Shown one piece after another: positions 26,217-34,537 of a DNA stretch of 64,000 nucleotides (position 1 is the first letter of the stretch; every line of letters starts with the position of its first letter). This DNA comes from Rhizobium sullae (GTDB taxonomy: Bacteria > Pseudomonadota > Alphaproteobacteria > Rhizobiales > Rhizobiaceae), in assembly GCF_900169785.1 (NCBI RefSeq), contig NZ_FWER01000023.1, positions 36,316 through 100,315 of the forward strand. Reading direction: 5' to 3'. Both the position numbers and the translations under genes were made by a program. The notes below the pieces were generated by a model, which saw only the letters and a program-made list of their open reading frames with translations, searched no databases and was not told where the DNA came from.

Positions 26217-27203
26217 CTATTGCGGATAAACCTGTTTCCAGTCGCTCTTCATGCTGGCGATTGTCCAACCGCGTTTCGGCCCTTCGTCCAGGCCCTTGTC
26301 CAGGCGCCCGATATGGGACTGGCGATCATAGGCATATTCCCGTTCGGCATCGTCGTGGTGAACGATCAGCCCGAAGCTGCGCCCCGGGCGGGACGTCGTC
26401 CATTCCAGCATTTGAAAGTCGCCGTCCGAGTTGCCAAAAGCGGCAATGGGGTGACGGCCGATATGGGTATAGATGCCAACCGGCTTGCCCGGTCCGTCAT
26501 CGACGAAGTCGATTTCTGGCAAGCGGACGATCGCTGGTTTGCCGTTCGTCATCTCATATCTCGATTTGATCGACGAACCGACGACATTTTCCGGCTCAAT
26601 GCCATAGACGCGCTGTGTCCAAGGTCGCATGAACTCGATGCCCCCACCCGAGACGATGAACACCTTGAAATCATTGGCCTTCAGATAAGAGACCAATTCG
26701 AGCATGGGTTGATAGACCATTTCGGTGTAGGACTTGCCCGTCTTCGGATGTTTCGCGGCGCCGATCCAGTCGCTTGCGATTTTCGTGAAGTCGTCGCTGG
26801 TCATGCCGGCGTGGCTGGCACCGATGAGCTGGACCAGCCCCTTCTCGCCGGACGCAGCAACGCCAGCAACATCGCCTGCCAGGACGGATTTGAACGGTTC
26901 GGTGTCCTTCCATTCAGGATGGTCGGGGGCAAGGGCCTTGATCCGGTCGAACGCAAAAGCAAGCTGGACATACATGGGCTGTTCGCCCCAGAGGGTCCCA
27001 TCGTTGTCGAAGACTGCGACGCGCTCGTCGGGCCCCACGTAGTCGGTGCCACCTGCGGTCGTGACTGCCGCGACGAAATCGAGGATGCTCTGCTTCGTTG
27101 CACCGTCGTTCCAGGACGGGAGGTCATCCGCCCAAGCCACAAGCGGCGACAGCATCAGCATGAGTGCGGCGACAGGCGCTACGATCCTATGTAATCGAGA
27201 CAA
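26217..27203 (-). CDS. Exported HAD-family phosphatase
   Basis: A 328-residue haloacid-dehalogenase-type phosphohydrolase of the periplasm. Motif I reads VAVFDNDGTLWGEQ with the nucleophile Asp and the acid Asp, motif II FIVSGGG, motif III Lys in KPVGIYTHIG region, and motif IV GNSDGDFQM. A signal peptide (VAPVAALMLMLSPLVAWA) precedes it. No ATG lies before the signal core; a TTG at 27203 has a perfect GGAGG five bases upstream and gives a normal signal peptide, so I chose it. Substrate unknown; related proteins occur beside DUF3300/DUF2950 genes. It follows a small ORF by about 120 bp in the operator C operon. Confidence 0.83.
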   Translation of the reverse strand: MSRLHRIVAPVAALMLMLSPLVAWADDLPSWNDGATKQSILDFVAAVTTAGGTDYVGPDERVAVFDNDGTLWGEQPMYVQLAFAFDRIKALAPDHPEWKDTEPFKSVLAGDVAGVAASGEKGLVQLIGASHAGMTSDDFTKIASDWIGAAKHPKTGKSYTEMVYQPMLELVSYLKANDFKVFIVSGGGIEFMRPWTQRVYGIEPENVVGSSIKSRYEMTNGKPAIVRLPEIDFVDDGPGKPVGIYTHIGRHPIAAFGNSDGDFQMLEWTTSRPGRSFGLIVHHDDAEREYAYDRQSHIGRLDKGLDEGPKRGWTIASMKSDWKQVYPQ

Positions 27204-27323
27204 GGGAACCTCCGAATTCGGCCCGAGCTTAGAGAAAGAGCGGGGACAGTATTGGCATGGTTGGCATTGGTCATCGTCGAGAAATTTGCGACCTGGCATT
27301 CCCCCTGTGTGGTCAACTGGCCC

Positions 27324-27584
27324 CTAGCTCTCGTTTTCCGGGTTGGCGTGGCGGACCGCTTTCAGCGCGCCATGGATGAATTCTTCAATCTCCGCTTCGA
27401 TTTCCTCAGTCAGCTGCTGAAAATCGCGCGCCCTGCCCTCATCCGCCCGCCAACGTTCGAGTGCACCTCGCGCGGTGGCGTAATCTTCACAAAGGCTCCG
27501 GAATTCCGGCATTCGTGCATAAAGTCTTCGGACGATCAGTTCATGCGTTGGGAATTTCCTGACAACCGTGGCCAACTCCGACAT
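27324..27584 (-). CDS. Small conserved-looking protein, unrecognised
   Basis: An 86-residue acidic helical protein starting MSELATVVRKFPTHELIVRR, with EEIEAEIEEFIHGALKAV near the end. No membrane segment or Cys pattern of note. I do not recognise a named family. It is the first gene after operator C (61 bp) and leads the HAD-DUF3300-DUF2950-FGE operon, just as the small broken ORF at 20135 follows operator B. Confidence 0.6.
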   Translation of the reverse strand: MSELATVVRKFPTHELIVRRLYARMPEFRSLCEDYATARGALERWRADEGRARDFQQLTEEIEAEIEEFIHGALKAVRHANPENES

Positions 27585-27644
27585 GATGGCAACCTCGGAC
27601 TAGTCCCCGATACGAGTAGTGTTGCTTGATTTCGCCAAGGGGGG

Positions 27645-27669
27645 AGGTGCGAACATGTACGAACATGTT
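27645..27669. promoter_or_regulatory. Operator C: direct repeat upstream of the HAD/DUF3300/FGE operon
   Basis: A 25-bp site with units GTGCGAACAT and GTACGAACAT in tandem at 10-bp spacing, identical over all 25 bases to the complement of operator A. It ends 61 bp before the small gene at 27584 and reads in the same orientation to that operon as the other two sites do to theirs. It also lies 131 bp before the truncated ORF at 27801 on the other side. Confidence 0.7.
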
Positions 27670-27800
27670 CCCCAGAAGCGCGCCGAGGTAAATTATGCAA
27701 GATGAATCGCAAGCTCGCTGCTGAGGGAGGCTTTTCCCGCCCGTGATCTTGCGTCATTGGCCGGCCTGGAGTTGGCGAGCGTCAAAGCGGGGTGCGCACG

Positions 27801-28013
27801 ATGACCGATACGCATTCGTCTTCGTCCGTCGGAGCCACGGCTTCGCCACAGCATCGCGACGAGCGGAGGATCGGCGAGTTCCTGGCATCGCATGGCGGGC
27901 CTTTTTATCAGCTGCAGGTGCAGCTGAAGCTCCTTAAGGAAAATAGCCTGCGTGCTGCACCGCGCGCGGCCCTCTTCGTCGCCCTCGCCTGGGGGAAGCA
28001 TGCGCAGAGCTGA
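27801..28013 (+). pseudogene. Truncated N-terminal piece of a small membrane-protein gene
   Basis: A 70-residue frame starting MTDTHSSSSVGATASPQHRD, continuing RRIGEFLASHGGPFYQLQVQ and AALFVALAWG, then ending after KHAQS. The GGPFYxLQ...LL...RAALFVALAWG part looks like the N-terminus of a rhizobial membrane protein that normally continues with a hydrophobic segment. Here it stops abruptly, and the frame overlaps the start of the beta-barrel gene by 14 bases. I read it as a deletion junction. It could also be a genuine short gene coupled to the barrel gene. Confidence 0.45.
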
Positions 28014-29670
28014 ATTCCATTTCCGACAAGCGGCATCGATGGCATATCTGGGTGCGGCGCTGATCGCTGGCCTCTGCGGGGTAGCCGGCGACGCATTTGC
28101 CGCGAACTGCAGTTCCCGCGGCGGCCTTGCCTATCTCGGCAACACGAAAGGGGCCACCGGCTCCGTCTGGCTTTCGGGAACGAGCGCCGGGTCTTTCGGT
28201 CTCGAAGCCGCGCAAGGCAATCAGACGGTTGACACCTGGAGCAAGAGCAAGCGCGGCCTCCATCTCTCGCTTTCGCCGGTCGTTTCAAACGGCAACGGTG
28301 GCACGCACAAACTCTATGATATATCGAGCGGAAAACCGTGTCTGCTCGACACGCAGAACCAGATGCGTAGTGGTATCCTTCCGAACATCGACTGGCCGGA
28401 CGGACGGCCGGATGTTGGCCCACAGCCAGTCTTCCCGGGTTTCGACTGGCCCGATGGTCGGCCGGACGTCGGCCCGCAGCCGGTGTTTCCGGGTTTCGAC
28501 CGACCCGATGGCCGCCCGGACGTCGGCCCCCAGCCGGTCTTCCCGGGCATCGCCTGGCCTGATGGCCGCCCCGACGTCGGCCCGCAGCCTATCCCGCCGG
28601 ATTTCAATTGGCCCCACGGGCGGCCGGATGTCGGCCCGCAACCGGTGTTTCCGGGGGTCACGCCGCGCACCCCGACCGCCATCAGAGGCGGCCGCGTGGT
28701 TGCGGCCCGGACGCCGGACACCTGTATCGACCCGCGGTCGATAAATTCCAACAAGCAGCAACGCGACCTGCCGATCTGCCGGGACCTCGCTGCCGAAGGA
28801 GCCGCCGCCCAAAGCGCCGACCGATCACCCCAGGTGCCGTTGACGCCGGGCCGCGATCTGCCGGCGCCCTCGCTCTGGAACTTCTGGGCGGATATCCAGT
28901 TCGCAGACATATCCGACGAACGTTATGACCGCGACAGCGGCACGCTCGCCCGCTCGTTGACGATGGGTCTCGATCGCCGCATCACCAACGACCTCGTCGT
29001 CGGCATGACCGTTTCCCTTGAGAACAGTTCGACCGATGCGTTCGACGGCACATTGGGCATCGACACGGAGGGCTTTAGCTTCGGCCCCTATGCGGCCTAC
29101 CGCCTGTCGAAACACTGGGCGATCGAGGGATCGCTGACATACGGGCGCTACAACAACGATATCGACCTGAGCGTGCTGAGTGGCCGACAGGATTCGGAAC
29201 GTCTTGCCGGTGAAATCTCGCTCCACGGCCAATATAAAGTCGATGCCTATTTCATCCGCCCCAAGGCATCCGTTAGTTGGTCCCATATCGACAGCGACGC
29301 TTACGACCTCTCGGGCAGCATCCTCAACATACCGGTCAGCGTTTCCCTTCCCGGCGACAGCTTCAATTATGGCGTCCTCGATCTCTCGACCGAGGCCAGC
29401 CGTTACTTCCGTCTGCCGGACGGGCAGCCGTTCCTTGTCTTCGCAGAGCTTGGCGCGCAGTACGAATTCGAGCGACCGAACGACGGCAAGATACTGACCG
29501 GCGACCTGTCGGAAGTGACGCCTTCGCCCTGGGCGTTTTCGCTTCGCTCCGGATTCAGAATGCTGCTCAACGACAATTTGCAGATCGAAGCGACGGGGGG
29601 CTATCTGAGCTTCGGCCAGAAGGACCTCGACGCCTGGGAGGGCAAGCTCCACGTGTCATGGAGCTTCTGA
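28000..29670 (+). CDS. Outer-membrane beta-barrel protein with Pro/Gly repeat linker
   Basis: A 556-residue exported protein with an autotransporter-type barrel. A signal peptide (about residues 10-36, cut near AFA) is followed by a short passenger-like part (about 36-130), a repeat linker of five 18-residue units (131-220), then a C-terminal barrel domain of about 270 residues (LWNFWADIQFADISDERYDR onward) with alternating aromatic strands, ending in WSF, the usual terminal Phe of outer-membrane proteins. The ATG at 28000 follows GGGGGAAGC. The barrel matches the autotransporter-like beta-domain often seen in rhizobia; no protease or adhesin domain is seen. Operator C lies 330 bp upstream. 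Confidence 0.8.
   Translation: MRRAEFHFRQAASMAYLGAALIAGLCGVAGDAFAANCSSRGGLAYLGNTKGATGSVWLSGTSAGSFGLEAAQGNQTVDTWSKSKRGLHLSLSPVVSNGNGGTHKLYDISSGKPCLLDTQNQMRSGILPNIDWPDGRPDVGPQPVFPGFDWPDGRPDVGPQPVFPGFDRPDGRPDVGPQPVFPGIAWPDGRPDVGPQPIPPDFNWPHGRPDVGPQPVFPGVTPRTPTAIRGGRVVAARTPDTCIDPRSINSNKQQRDLPICRDLAAEGAAAQSADRSPQVPLTPGRDLPAPSLWNFWADIQFADISDERYDRDSGTLARSLTMGLDRRITNDLVVGMTVSLENSSTDAFDGTLGIDTEGFSFGPYAAYRLSKHWAIEGSLTYGRYNNDIDLSVLSGRQDSERLAGEISLHGQYKVDAYFIRPKASVSWSHIDSDAYDLSGSILNIPVSVSLPGDSFNYGVLDLSTEASRYFRLPDGQPFLVFAELGAQYEFERPNDGKILTGDLSEVTPSPWAFSLRSGFRMLLNDNLQIEATGGYLSFGQKDLDAWEGKLHVSWSF
28390..28659 (+). repeat. Five tandem 54-bp repeats inside the barrel gene
   Basis: Units begin at 28390, 28444, 28498, 28552 and 28606. 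Each encodes 18 residues of the form DWPDGRPDVGPQPVFPGF with small changes (unit 3 has DRP, unit 4 AWP and IPPD, unit 5 NWPH). Synonymous differences between units show that they are not very recent copies. Repeat number may vary between strains. Confidence 0.92.
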
Positions 29671-29675
29671 GAGTG

Positions 29676-30419
29676 CTATGCTTCAATTGACTGACTGGCT
29701 GCCAACAACGTCGACGTTAACTCTTCGGCTCCGGTTGCGACAGCAAAAGCGCCGGAAGTGGCAAGCAAGGCCTTCCTTGCCGGCCTTGGGTCGGCAGGAT
29801 CGACGAAACCTATGGCGATCATGCCAGCGGAAACCGCCGCCGCAACGCCATGCGGGCTATCATCGACCATGACGCAGCGTCCCGGTCGCGCCGAGAATTT
29901 CTCGGCGCAATGCAACAAGAGATCGGGGGCCGGCTTTGGCCGGGCCACGATCTCAGCGCTGAAAACCCCCGGGTGAAAACTCTGCCAAAGATCGAGTTTG
30001 CCGAGACTGGCGCGAAGCCGGTGCATCGTACTGTTCGACGCAACACATTTCGGCCGGCTCAAGCTGGCGACGATCTCCCCGATGCCGGGCATTGGCATCA
30101 ATGATCGCTCGAATTCGGCATAAAGCCGCCGATGCCAGGCCTGGAAGATGCTTGCGACGTCGCCCAAGCCATAGTCGCGCACGCACATGTCGCGGATCAC
30201 GGCTTCCGAATTGCCAGTGAATTTTACGTGGGCTTCCGAAGGCGTGATTGCGACACCCGCCTCCTGCAGGGTTTCTGCAAGTGTGCGGCTCGCGATCGGC
30301 TCACTGTCGATGAGGACACCGTCGCAGTCGAAAATAACCAGATCAATGTTCTGAAGGAGATCGGGGTTGGAGCAATCGGAGGCGCCGGTGCAGTCTGTCG
30401 CCGATAAGGACACGTTCAC
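29676..30419 (-). CDS. HAD-superfamily phosphatase (phosphoglycolate/beta-PGM-like)
   Basis: A 247-residue cytoplasmic HAD hydrolase. Motif I is VIFDCDGVLIDSEP, motif II SNST, motif III RPKPAPD with the conserved Lys, and motif IV VMVDDSPHG. The cap is the helical C1 type, as in phosphoglycolate phosphatase and GPP-like glycerol-phosphate phosphatases. Its start overlaps nothing, but its 5' end overlaps the end of the glycerophosphodiesterase gene by 4 bases, so both belong to the ugp operon. A role in dephosphorylating glycerol-3-phosphate or a related product is inferred from context. Confidence 0.83.
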   Translation of the reverse strand: MNVSLSATDCTGASDCSNPDLLQNIDLVIFDCDGVLIDSEPIASRTLAETLQEAGVAITPSEAHVKFTGNSEAVIRDMCVRDYGLGDVASIFQAWHRRLYAEFERSLMPMPGIGEIVASLSRPKCVASNSTMHRLRASLGKLDLWQSFHPGVFSAEIVARPKPAPDLLLHCAEKFSARPGRCVMVDDSPHGVAAAVSAGMIAIGFVDPADPRPARKALLATSGAFAVATGAEELTSTLLAASQSIEA

Positions 30420-31147
30420 GAACCCCGCACGCTAAGGGCAAGATCCGGCCTGTCCGTCGTGATCTGCCGGACGGGTTTGGCCAGCCAATAGGCAAGGTCG
30501 GCACTGTGATTTGGCACCCATGCTCCGAGGCGGTCGAGGGGAATCAAGGATGTGATCTCGTCCCAGTGCGTGGCAAGAAGAGACTTCTCGATGGCAATTA
30601 TATCAGATAGTTCTGCAATTTTCTTAAGGCCAGATCTGAGGCCAAGGCGCTCGGCGGCTGCGCGGTCAAATGACGACAGCGTCCGGATATGCGGCGCAAC
30701 CTCACGGACAGTTTGAAGAACGTCAGAGTGGAAACTCGTCAGGAGCGAACGGCCGGCAAGCCCGAAGCTATCGACGAGGCTTGCCGCCCTCCTCTCAAGG
30801 CCGGAGTAAGCAACGCCATTCGCGTCGGCCTTCAGCTCGATATGCAGCTCAAGGGAGCTGTCCTTGAATATCTCGAGGACCTCTTCAAGCGCCGGTATCG
30901 CGTCGCCGTCGCTGTCTTTCAGCGTGACGTTTTTGTGTTCGCCTGGAGCAAGGTCACAGACCGGCCCCGTATGATCGGTCGTGCGATCAAGCGTCGCGTC
31001 GTGGATGACGAGCAGTTCGCCCGAACGGGTCAGGTGCACGTCAAACTCGACGCCGTCGACGGGCATTTCAGAGAGCTTGCGGAAACCCGAAAGACTGTTT
31101 TCGGGCCAGAGATTGCGGCCGCCACGATGGCCGATGATGTAAACCAT
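30416..31147 (-). CDS. ugpQ: Glycerophosphodiester phosphodiesterase
   Basis: A 243-residue cytoplasmic GDPD enzyme that splits glycerophosphodiesters into glycerol-3-phosphate and an alcohol. The catalytic pattern is complete: GHRGGRNLWPENSLSGF at the N-terminus, DGVEFDVHLTRSGELLVIHD, then ELHIELKAD. There is no signal peptide, as in UgpQ. I chose the ATG at 31147, directly before MVYIIGHRGG; the frame is open further upstream without matching sequence. It lies 33 bp after the permease gene and overlaps the HAD gene by 4 bases, which fits a ugpBAE-ugpQ operon. Confidence 0.9.
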   Translation of the reverse strand: MVYIIGHRGGRNLWPENSLSGFRKLSEMPVDGVEFDVHLTRSGELLVIHDATLDRTTDHTGPVCDLAPGEHKNVTLKDSDGDAIPALEEVLEIFKDSSLELHIELKADANGVAYSGLERRAASLVDSFGLAGRSLLTSFHSDVLQTVREVAPHIRTLSSFDRAAAERLGLRSGLKKIAELSDIIAIEKSLLATHWDEITSLIPLDRLGAWVPNHSADLAYWLAKPVRQITTDRPDLALSVRGS

Positions 31148-31179
31148 GTTCGGAATTGTCCTTGTGTCTGGGCAAAGGC

Positions 31180-32100
31180 TTACTTGCCGGAATCCACCAG
31201 TCCCTTGGTAAACCAGCGTTGCATGAGGAGAATGACGGCTGCCGGCGGCAGCATGACGAAGAGAGCAGCGCTCATGGCGATGTTCCACGCAGGCACCGAA
31301 TCCGACACCGGGACCAGCTCCTTGAGACCCAGAATTGCAGTCGCCATGTTCTTGTCGGTGGTAAAGAGCAGCGGCCAGAGATACTGGTTCCAGCCATAGA
31401 GAAAGAGGATGATTGCAAGTGCCGCAATGTTGGCGGTGGAAAGCGGCAGCAGCACATCCTTGAAGAATTTAAGGGGGCCCGCGCCATCGAGTTTCGCCGC
31501 CTCGCAGAGCTCCTCAGGCACGGTCAGGAAGAACTGGCGAAAGAGAAATGTCGCCGACGCGGAGGCAATCAGCGGCAGGATCAGGCCGCCATACGTGTTC
31601 ACCATGTTCCACTTCAGGGATGTTTCAATACTGTAGCCGGTCAGAGCCTGTACCAGGCCGGAAAGACCGGTGATCCCCGAAAGCCAGCGGATGGGACCGG
31701 CGGCGTCAGCGACGGCCTCGTAAGTCGGGATGATGCGGACTTCCACCGGCAGCATCAAAGAAACGAAAATCAGCCAGAATGCGGTCATGCGGAATGGAAA
31801 ACGGAAATAGGTCACGGCAAAAGCCGCAATCAGCGAAATTGCCAGCTTGCCGATGACGATCCCGCCCGTAACGATGATCGAGTTGACGAAAAGCCGCGCA
31901 AATTCGCCCTGCTTCCAGGCGATTGCGACATTCTCGATAAAATGCGAGCCCGGTACGAGCGGGAAAGGAGCCTGCTGGACCTCTTCCAGCGTGAGCGATC
32001 CTGCCACGAAGGCAAAGTAGAGCGGCAAGCATACGAAAGCGGCGCCAACCAGCAAGACGGCGTGACAGAAGATCGAAAGACCGAGATTGCGTTCACCCAT
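31180..32100 (-). CDS. ugpE: Glycerol-3-phosphate ABC permease, UgpE type
   Basis: A 306-residue inner-membrane permease with six predicted helices and the EAA loop EELCEAAKLDGAGPLKFFKD that contacts the ATPase. Sequence is typical of CUT1-family UgpE (long loop after helix 1 with SLTLEEVQQAPFPLVPG; C-terminus MQRWFTKGLVDSGK). It starts 3 bp after the UgpA stop, in the order ugpB-ugpA-ugpE on the minus strand. With UgpA it would form the membrane channel for sn-glycerol-3-phosphate or glycerophosphodiesters. Confidence 0.9.
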   Translation of the reverse strand: MGERNLGLSIFCHAVLLVGAAFVCLPLYFAFVAGSLTLEEVQQAPFPLVPGSHFIENVAIAWKQGEFARLFVNSIIVTGGIVIGKLAISLIAAFAVTYFRFPFRMTAFWLIFVSLMLPVEVRIIPTYEAVADAAGPIRWLSGITGLSGLVQALTGYSIETSLKWNMVNTYGGLILPLIASASATFLFRQFFLTVPEELCEAAKLDGAGPLKFFKDVLLPLSTANIAALAIILFLYGWNQYLWPLLFTTDKNMATAILGLKELVPVSDSVPAWNIAMSAALFVMLPPAAVILLMQRWFTKGLVDSGK

Positions 32101-32102
32101 GG

Positions 32103-33095
32103 CTACACCTGATAATTGACCTTGCGCTCGAGCGCGCGGAACTGAAGGACGGTGAAAAGAACCGCGACGATCATCAAGATCACCGACTGGGCAGCTGACG
32201 AACCCAGATCGAGCTGCACAAACCCGTCCTGATAAACCTTATAGACGAGGCTGTTCGTGGCGCCCGCCGGCCCGCCGCGCGTAACGGCATCGATGATGCC
32301 GAAGGTTTCGAAGAGGCCGTAGACGAAGTTCATGACGGCCAGGAAGAATACCGTCGGCGAGGCAAGCGGCAGGGAAATGGTGAAGAACCGCCGAACGGGT
32401 CCTGCGCCATCAAGCTTGGCAGCCTCCAGCAGCGAGGCTGGAACGGCGAGCAATGCGGCGACCAGGAAAATATAATCATAGCAGACGTTCTTCCAGATCG
32501 ACGCAATCGTCACCAGAAGCTGTGCATCGAACGGTCGCCTGTTCGGATCCCAGGCGATGCCCAGAGCATGCAAGAACTGTGCGACCGGACCGACAGCCGG
32601 ATTGAAGAGAAAGGCCCAAAGCACGCCGGATATGACAGGCGCGATCGCATAGGGCAACAGGATGATGCTCTTGTAGATGCCGCGACCGCGGATGACAAAA
32701 TCGGTCGCGAATGCAAAGAGCCCCGCAAGGCTAAGCGTCGCGATATTCTGGAGGAGCGTGAACCAGAGGGTAAAGACGGCGCTGCTTCTATATTCCGGGC
32801 TTGCAAGCAGCATCCGAAAATTCTTCAGCCCGACGAAGATCTGCAGCCCGCCGAACGGGTCGACCTGCACGAAGGCGAGCGACAGTGCCTTATAGGAGGG
32901 AATGAAGAAAAAGAAGAGCAGGATCAACAACTGCGGCGCAACGAGCAGGCCCGCAAGCCAGGGCTTGTTGAAATGCGCGGCCTTGAGACCCGCTTCCGGT
33001 GCGCGCGCTGTTGCCAGGCCGGAAAATGGCCTTCCCAGGATGCGGAGGCGCCGTGCAGCGCCTCCGATTACCTGCACGGGATTACTTTCCCGCAT
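32103..33095 (-). CDS. ugpA: Glycerol-3-phosphate ABC permease, UgpA type
   Basis: A 330-residue permease with six helices (first at LLVAPQLLILLFFFFIPSY) and an EAA loop SLLEAAKLDGAGPVRRFFTI. It resembles UgpA. I chose the ATG at 33095 because it overlaps the ugpB stop region by 14 bases; the long upstream open frame is a shadow of ugpB. The first 30 residues before the first helix are basic and longer than usual, so a later start is possible. Confidence 0.88.
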   Translation of the reverse strand: MRESNPVQVIGGAARRLRILGRPFSGLATARAPEAGLKAAHFNKPWLAGLLVAPQLLILLFFFFIPSYKALSLAFVQVDPFGGLQIFVGLKNFRMLLASPEYRSSAVFTLWFTLLQNIATLSLAGLFAFATDFVIRGRGIYKSIILLPYAIAPVISGVLWAFLFNPAVGPVAQFLHALGIAWDPNRRPFDAQLLVTIASIWKNVCYDYIFLVAALLAVPASLLEAAKLDGAGPVRRFFTISLPLASPTVFFLAVMNFVYGLFETFGIIDAVTRGGPAGATNSLVYKVYQDGFVQLDLGSSAAQSVILMIVAVLFTVLQFRALERKVNYQV

Positions 33096-34440
33096 GGAGC
33101 TGCTCGTATTGGCGAAGGATCTGATTTCCGCGGGAAGCCGCTGAATCAAGCGCCTGCTGGGCCGTCTTTTGGCCGGTCCAGACCCCTTGAATCTCTTCGA
33201 CAAGAAGCGCCATCGACTGGTTGTGATTGCCGAAACGGAAGCCGCGGGAATTATCGTCCGGCGTGCCCCTGGAAAGCTGCAGAATGGCGATCTCGCGCGT
33301 CGGATGCTCCTTGTAATAGCCTTCCGCCTTGGCCTGCTCGTAGGCTGCGTTGGTGACCGGCACATACCCCGTCTGCTTGCTCCACCAGACCTGTGTCTTC
33401 GGTGAAGCGACGAAATTCAGGAACGCTGCTGCACCTTTATATTCGTCCTCGGATTTGCCCTTGAGCACCCAGAGCGCGCCGCCGCCGATCGTGCTGTTCT
33501 TCGGTTCGATACCCTTCTCGTGCGGAAGGAAGGTCGCGCTCCATTTGAATTTTGCACCCGCCTCCACCGCGGCATGCGCGGCCGTCGACGCGACATAGGT
33601 CGAGCAGGTGCCCGAGATGAAGAGCTGGTCGGGAGACAGTCCCTGGCCGGCGATCTGCAACACGCCATCGTCCATCCACTTTTTCAAGCGTTCCACCTGA
33701 CCGACGATCAGCGGGCTCTTATTGAAGACGAACTCGGTATCCAGCCCGCCAAAACCGTTGGCTTTGGTGCCGTACGGTTGGTCCTGGATGGCCGCATAAT
33801 TCTCGATCAGGCTCCAGTAGAAGTCATTGGCGAGCGCCATCTGGCATTTCGAGATGCCTTTTTCCTTGATCGTATAAAGCTGCTTTTCAACTTCCTGCCA
33901 CGTTTCGCCCGGTTTTTCGAAGCCGGCCGCCTTGAACTGCTCGGCATTGTACCAGAAGATTGGAGTCGAACTGTTGAACGGCATCGCGGCCGGCTTGCCA
34001 TTGATGAGATAGAAGCCCGCAACGGGTGCAACAAAATCGTTCCAATTGATCTTGAAGCCTTCCCGTTCCATGAGTTCAGGGACCGGAACAACCGCGCCGG
34101 ACCGGTACATGGTCTGGAAGCCGCGTTCGGCAGCCTGGATCAAAACAGGCTGCTGGCCAACGCGATAGGCCGCGACCATCGCAGCCATGGTTTCCTCATA
34201 GTTGCCCTTGCTGACGCCGACGACCTCATACTTGTCCTGAGAGGCGTTGAAATCGGAGATTAGCTGTTTGGTGATCTCGGCAAGCCGGCCGTTGGCCGCA
34301 TTCCACCATTCGACCTTGACCCGATCTGCGGCGAGCGCATCTCCAGCAATCTGCAAGCCTAAGACCAGCGCTGCGGCACCAGCCGCAACGGTTTTGAAGG
34401 CCCTCCCGAGCGGGCCGTTTTCTAAAGACTTATCTGTCAT
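33082..34440 (-). CDS. ugpB: Glycerol-3-phosphate ABC substrate-binding protein, UgpB type
   Basis: A 452-residue periplasmic binding protein. The signal peptide covers about residues 1-37 (cut after ALA-AD). The mature part begins VKVEWWNAANGRLAEITKQL and has the UgpB landmarks GNYEETMAAMVAAYRVGQQP, SSTPIFWYNAEQFKAAG and YYKEHPTREIAILQL. It would capture glycerol-3-phosphate or glycerophosphocholine. It is the first gene of the minus-strand operon and is divergent from ugpC, with a 153-bp region between that carries two direct repeats. Confidence 0.92.
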   Translation of the reverse strand: MTDKSLENGPLGRAFKTVAAGAAALVLGLQIAGDALAADRVKVEWWNAANGRLAEITKQLISDFNASQDKYEVVGVSKGNYEETMAAMVAAYRVGQQPVLIQAAERGFQTMYRSGAVVPVPELMEREGFKINWNDFVAPVAGFYLINGKPAAMPFNSSTPIFWYNAEQFKAAGFEKPGETWQEVEKQLYTIKEKGISKCQMALANDFYWSLIENYAAIQDQPYGTKANGFGGLDTEFVFNKSPLIVGQVERLKKWMDDGVLQIAGQGLSPDQLFISGTCSTYVASTAAHAAVEAGAKFKWSATFLPHEKGIEPKNSTIGGGALWVLKGKSEDEYKGAAAFLNFVASPKTQVWWSKQTGYVPVTNAAYEQAKAEGYYKEHPTREIAILQLSRGTPDDNSRGFRFGNHNQSMALLVEEIQGVWTGQKTAQQALDSAASRGNQILRQYEQLHAGK

Positions 34441-34537
34441 CTCGTTTTCCTCTCCATCGCCTGCTGTTTGTGAACCGGTTTTGTCGGCTGCGGCTGACCC
34501 CTCCCAAGGTGGCGATGAAAACAGGTTAGGGGCGACT

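Noticed and set aside
28408..28659. CRISPR array at the five 54-bp repeats
   Set aside because: Repeats are contiguous, in frame and without spacers, inside a coding sequence; no cas gene is seen.
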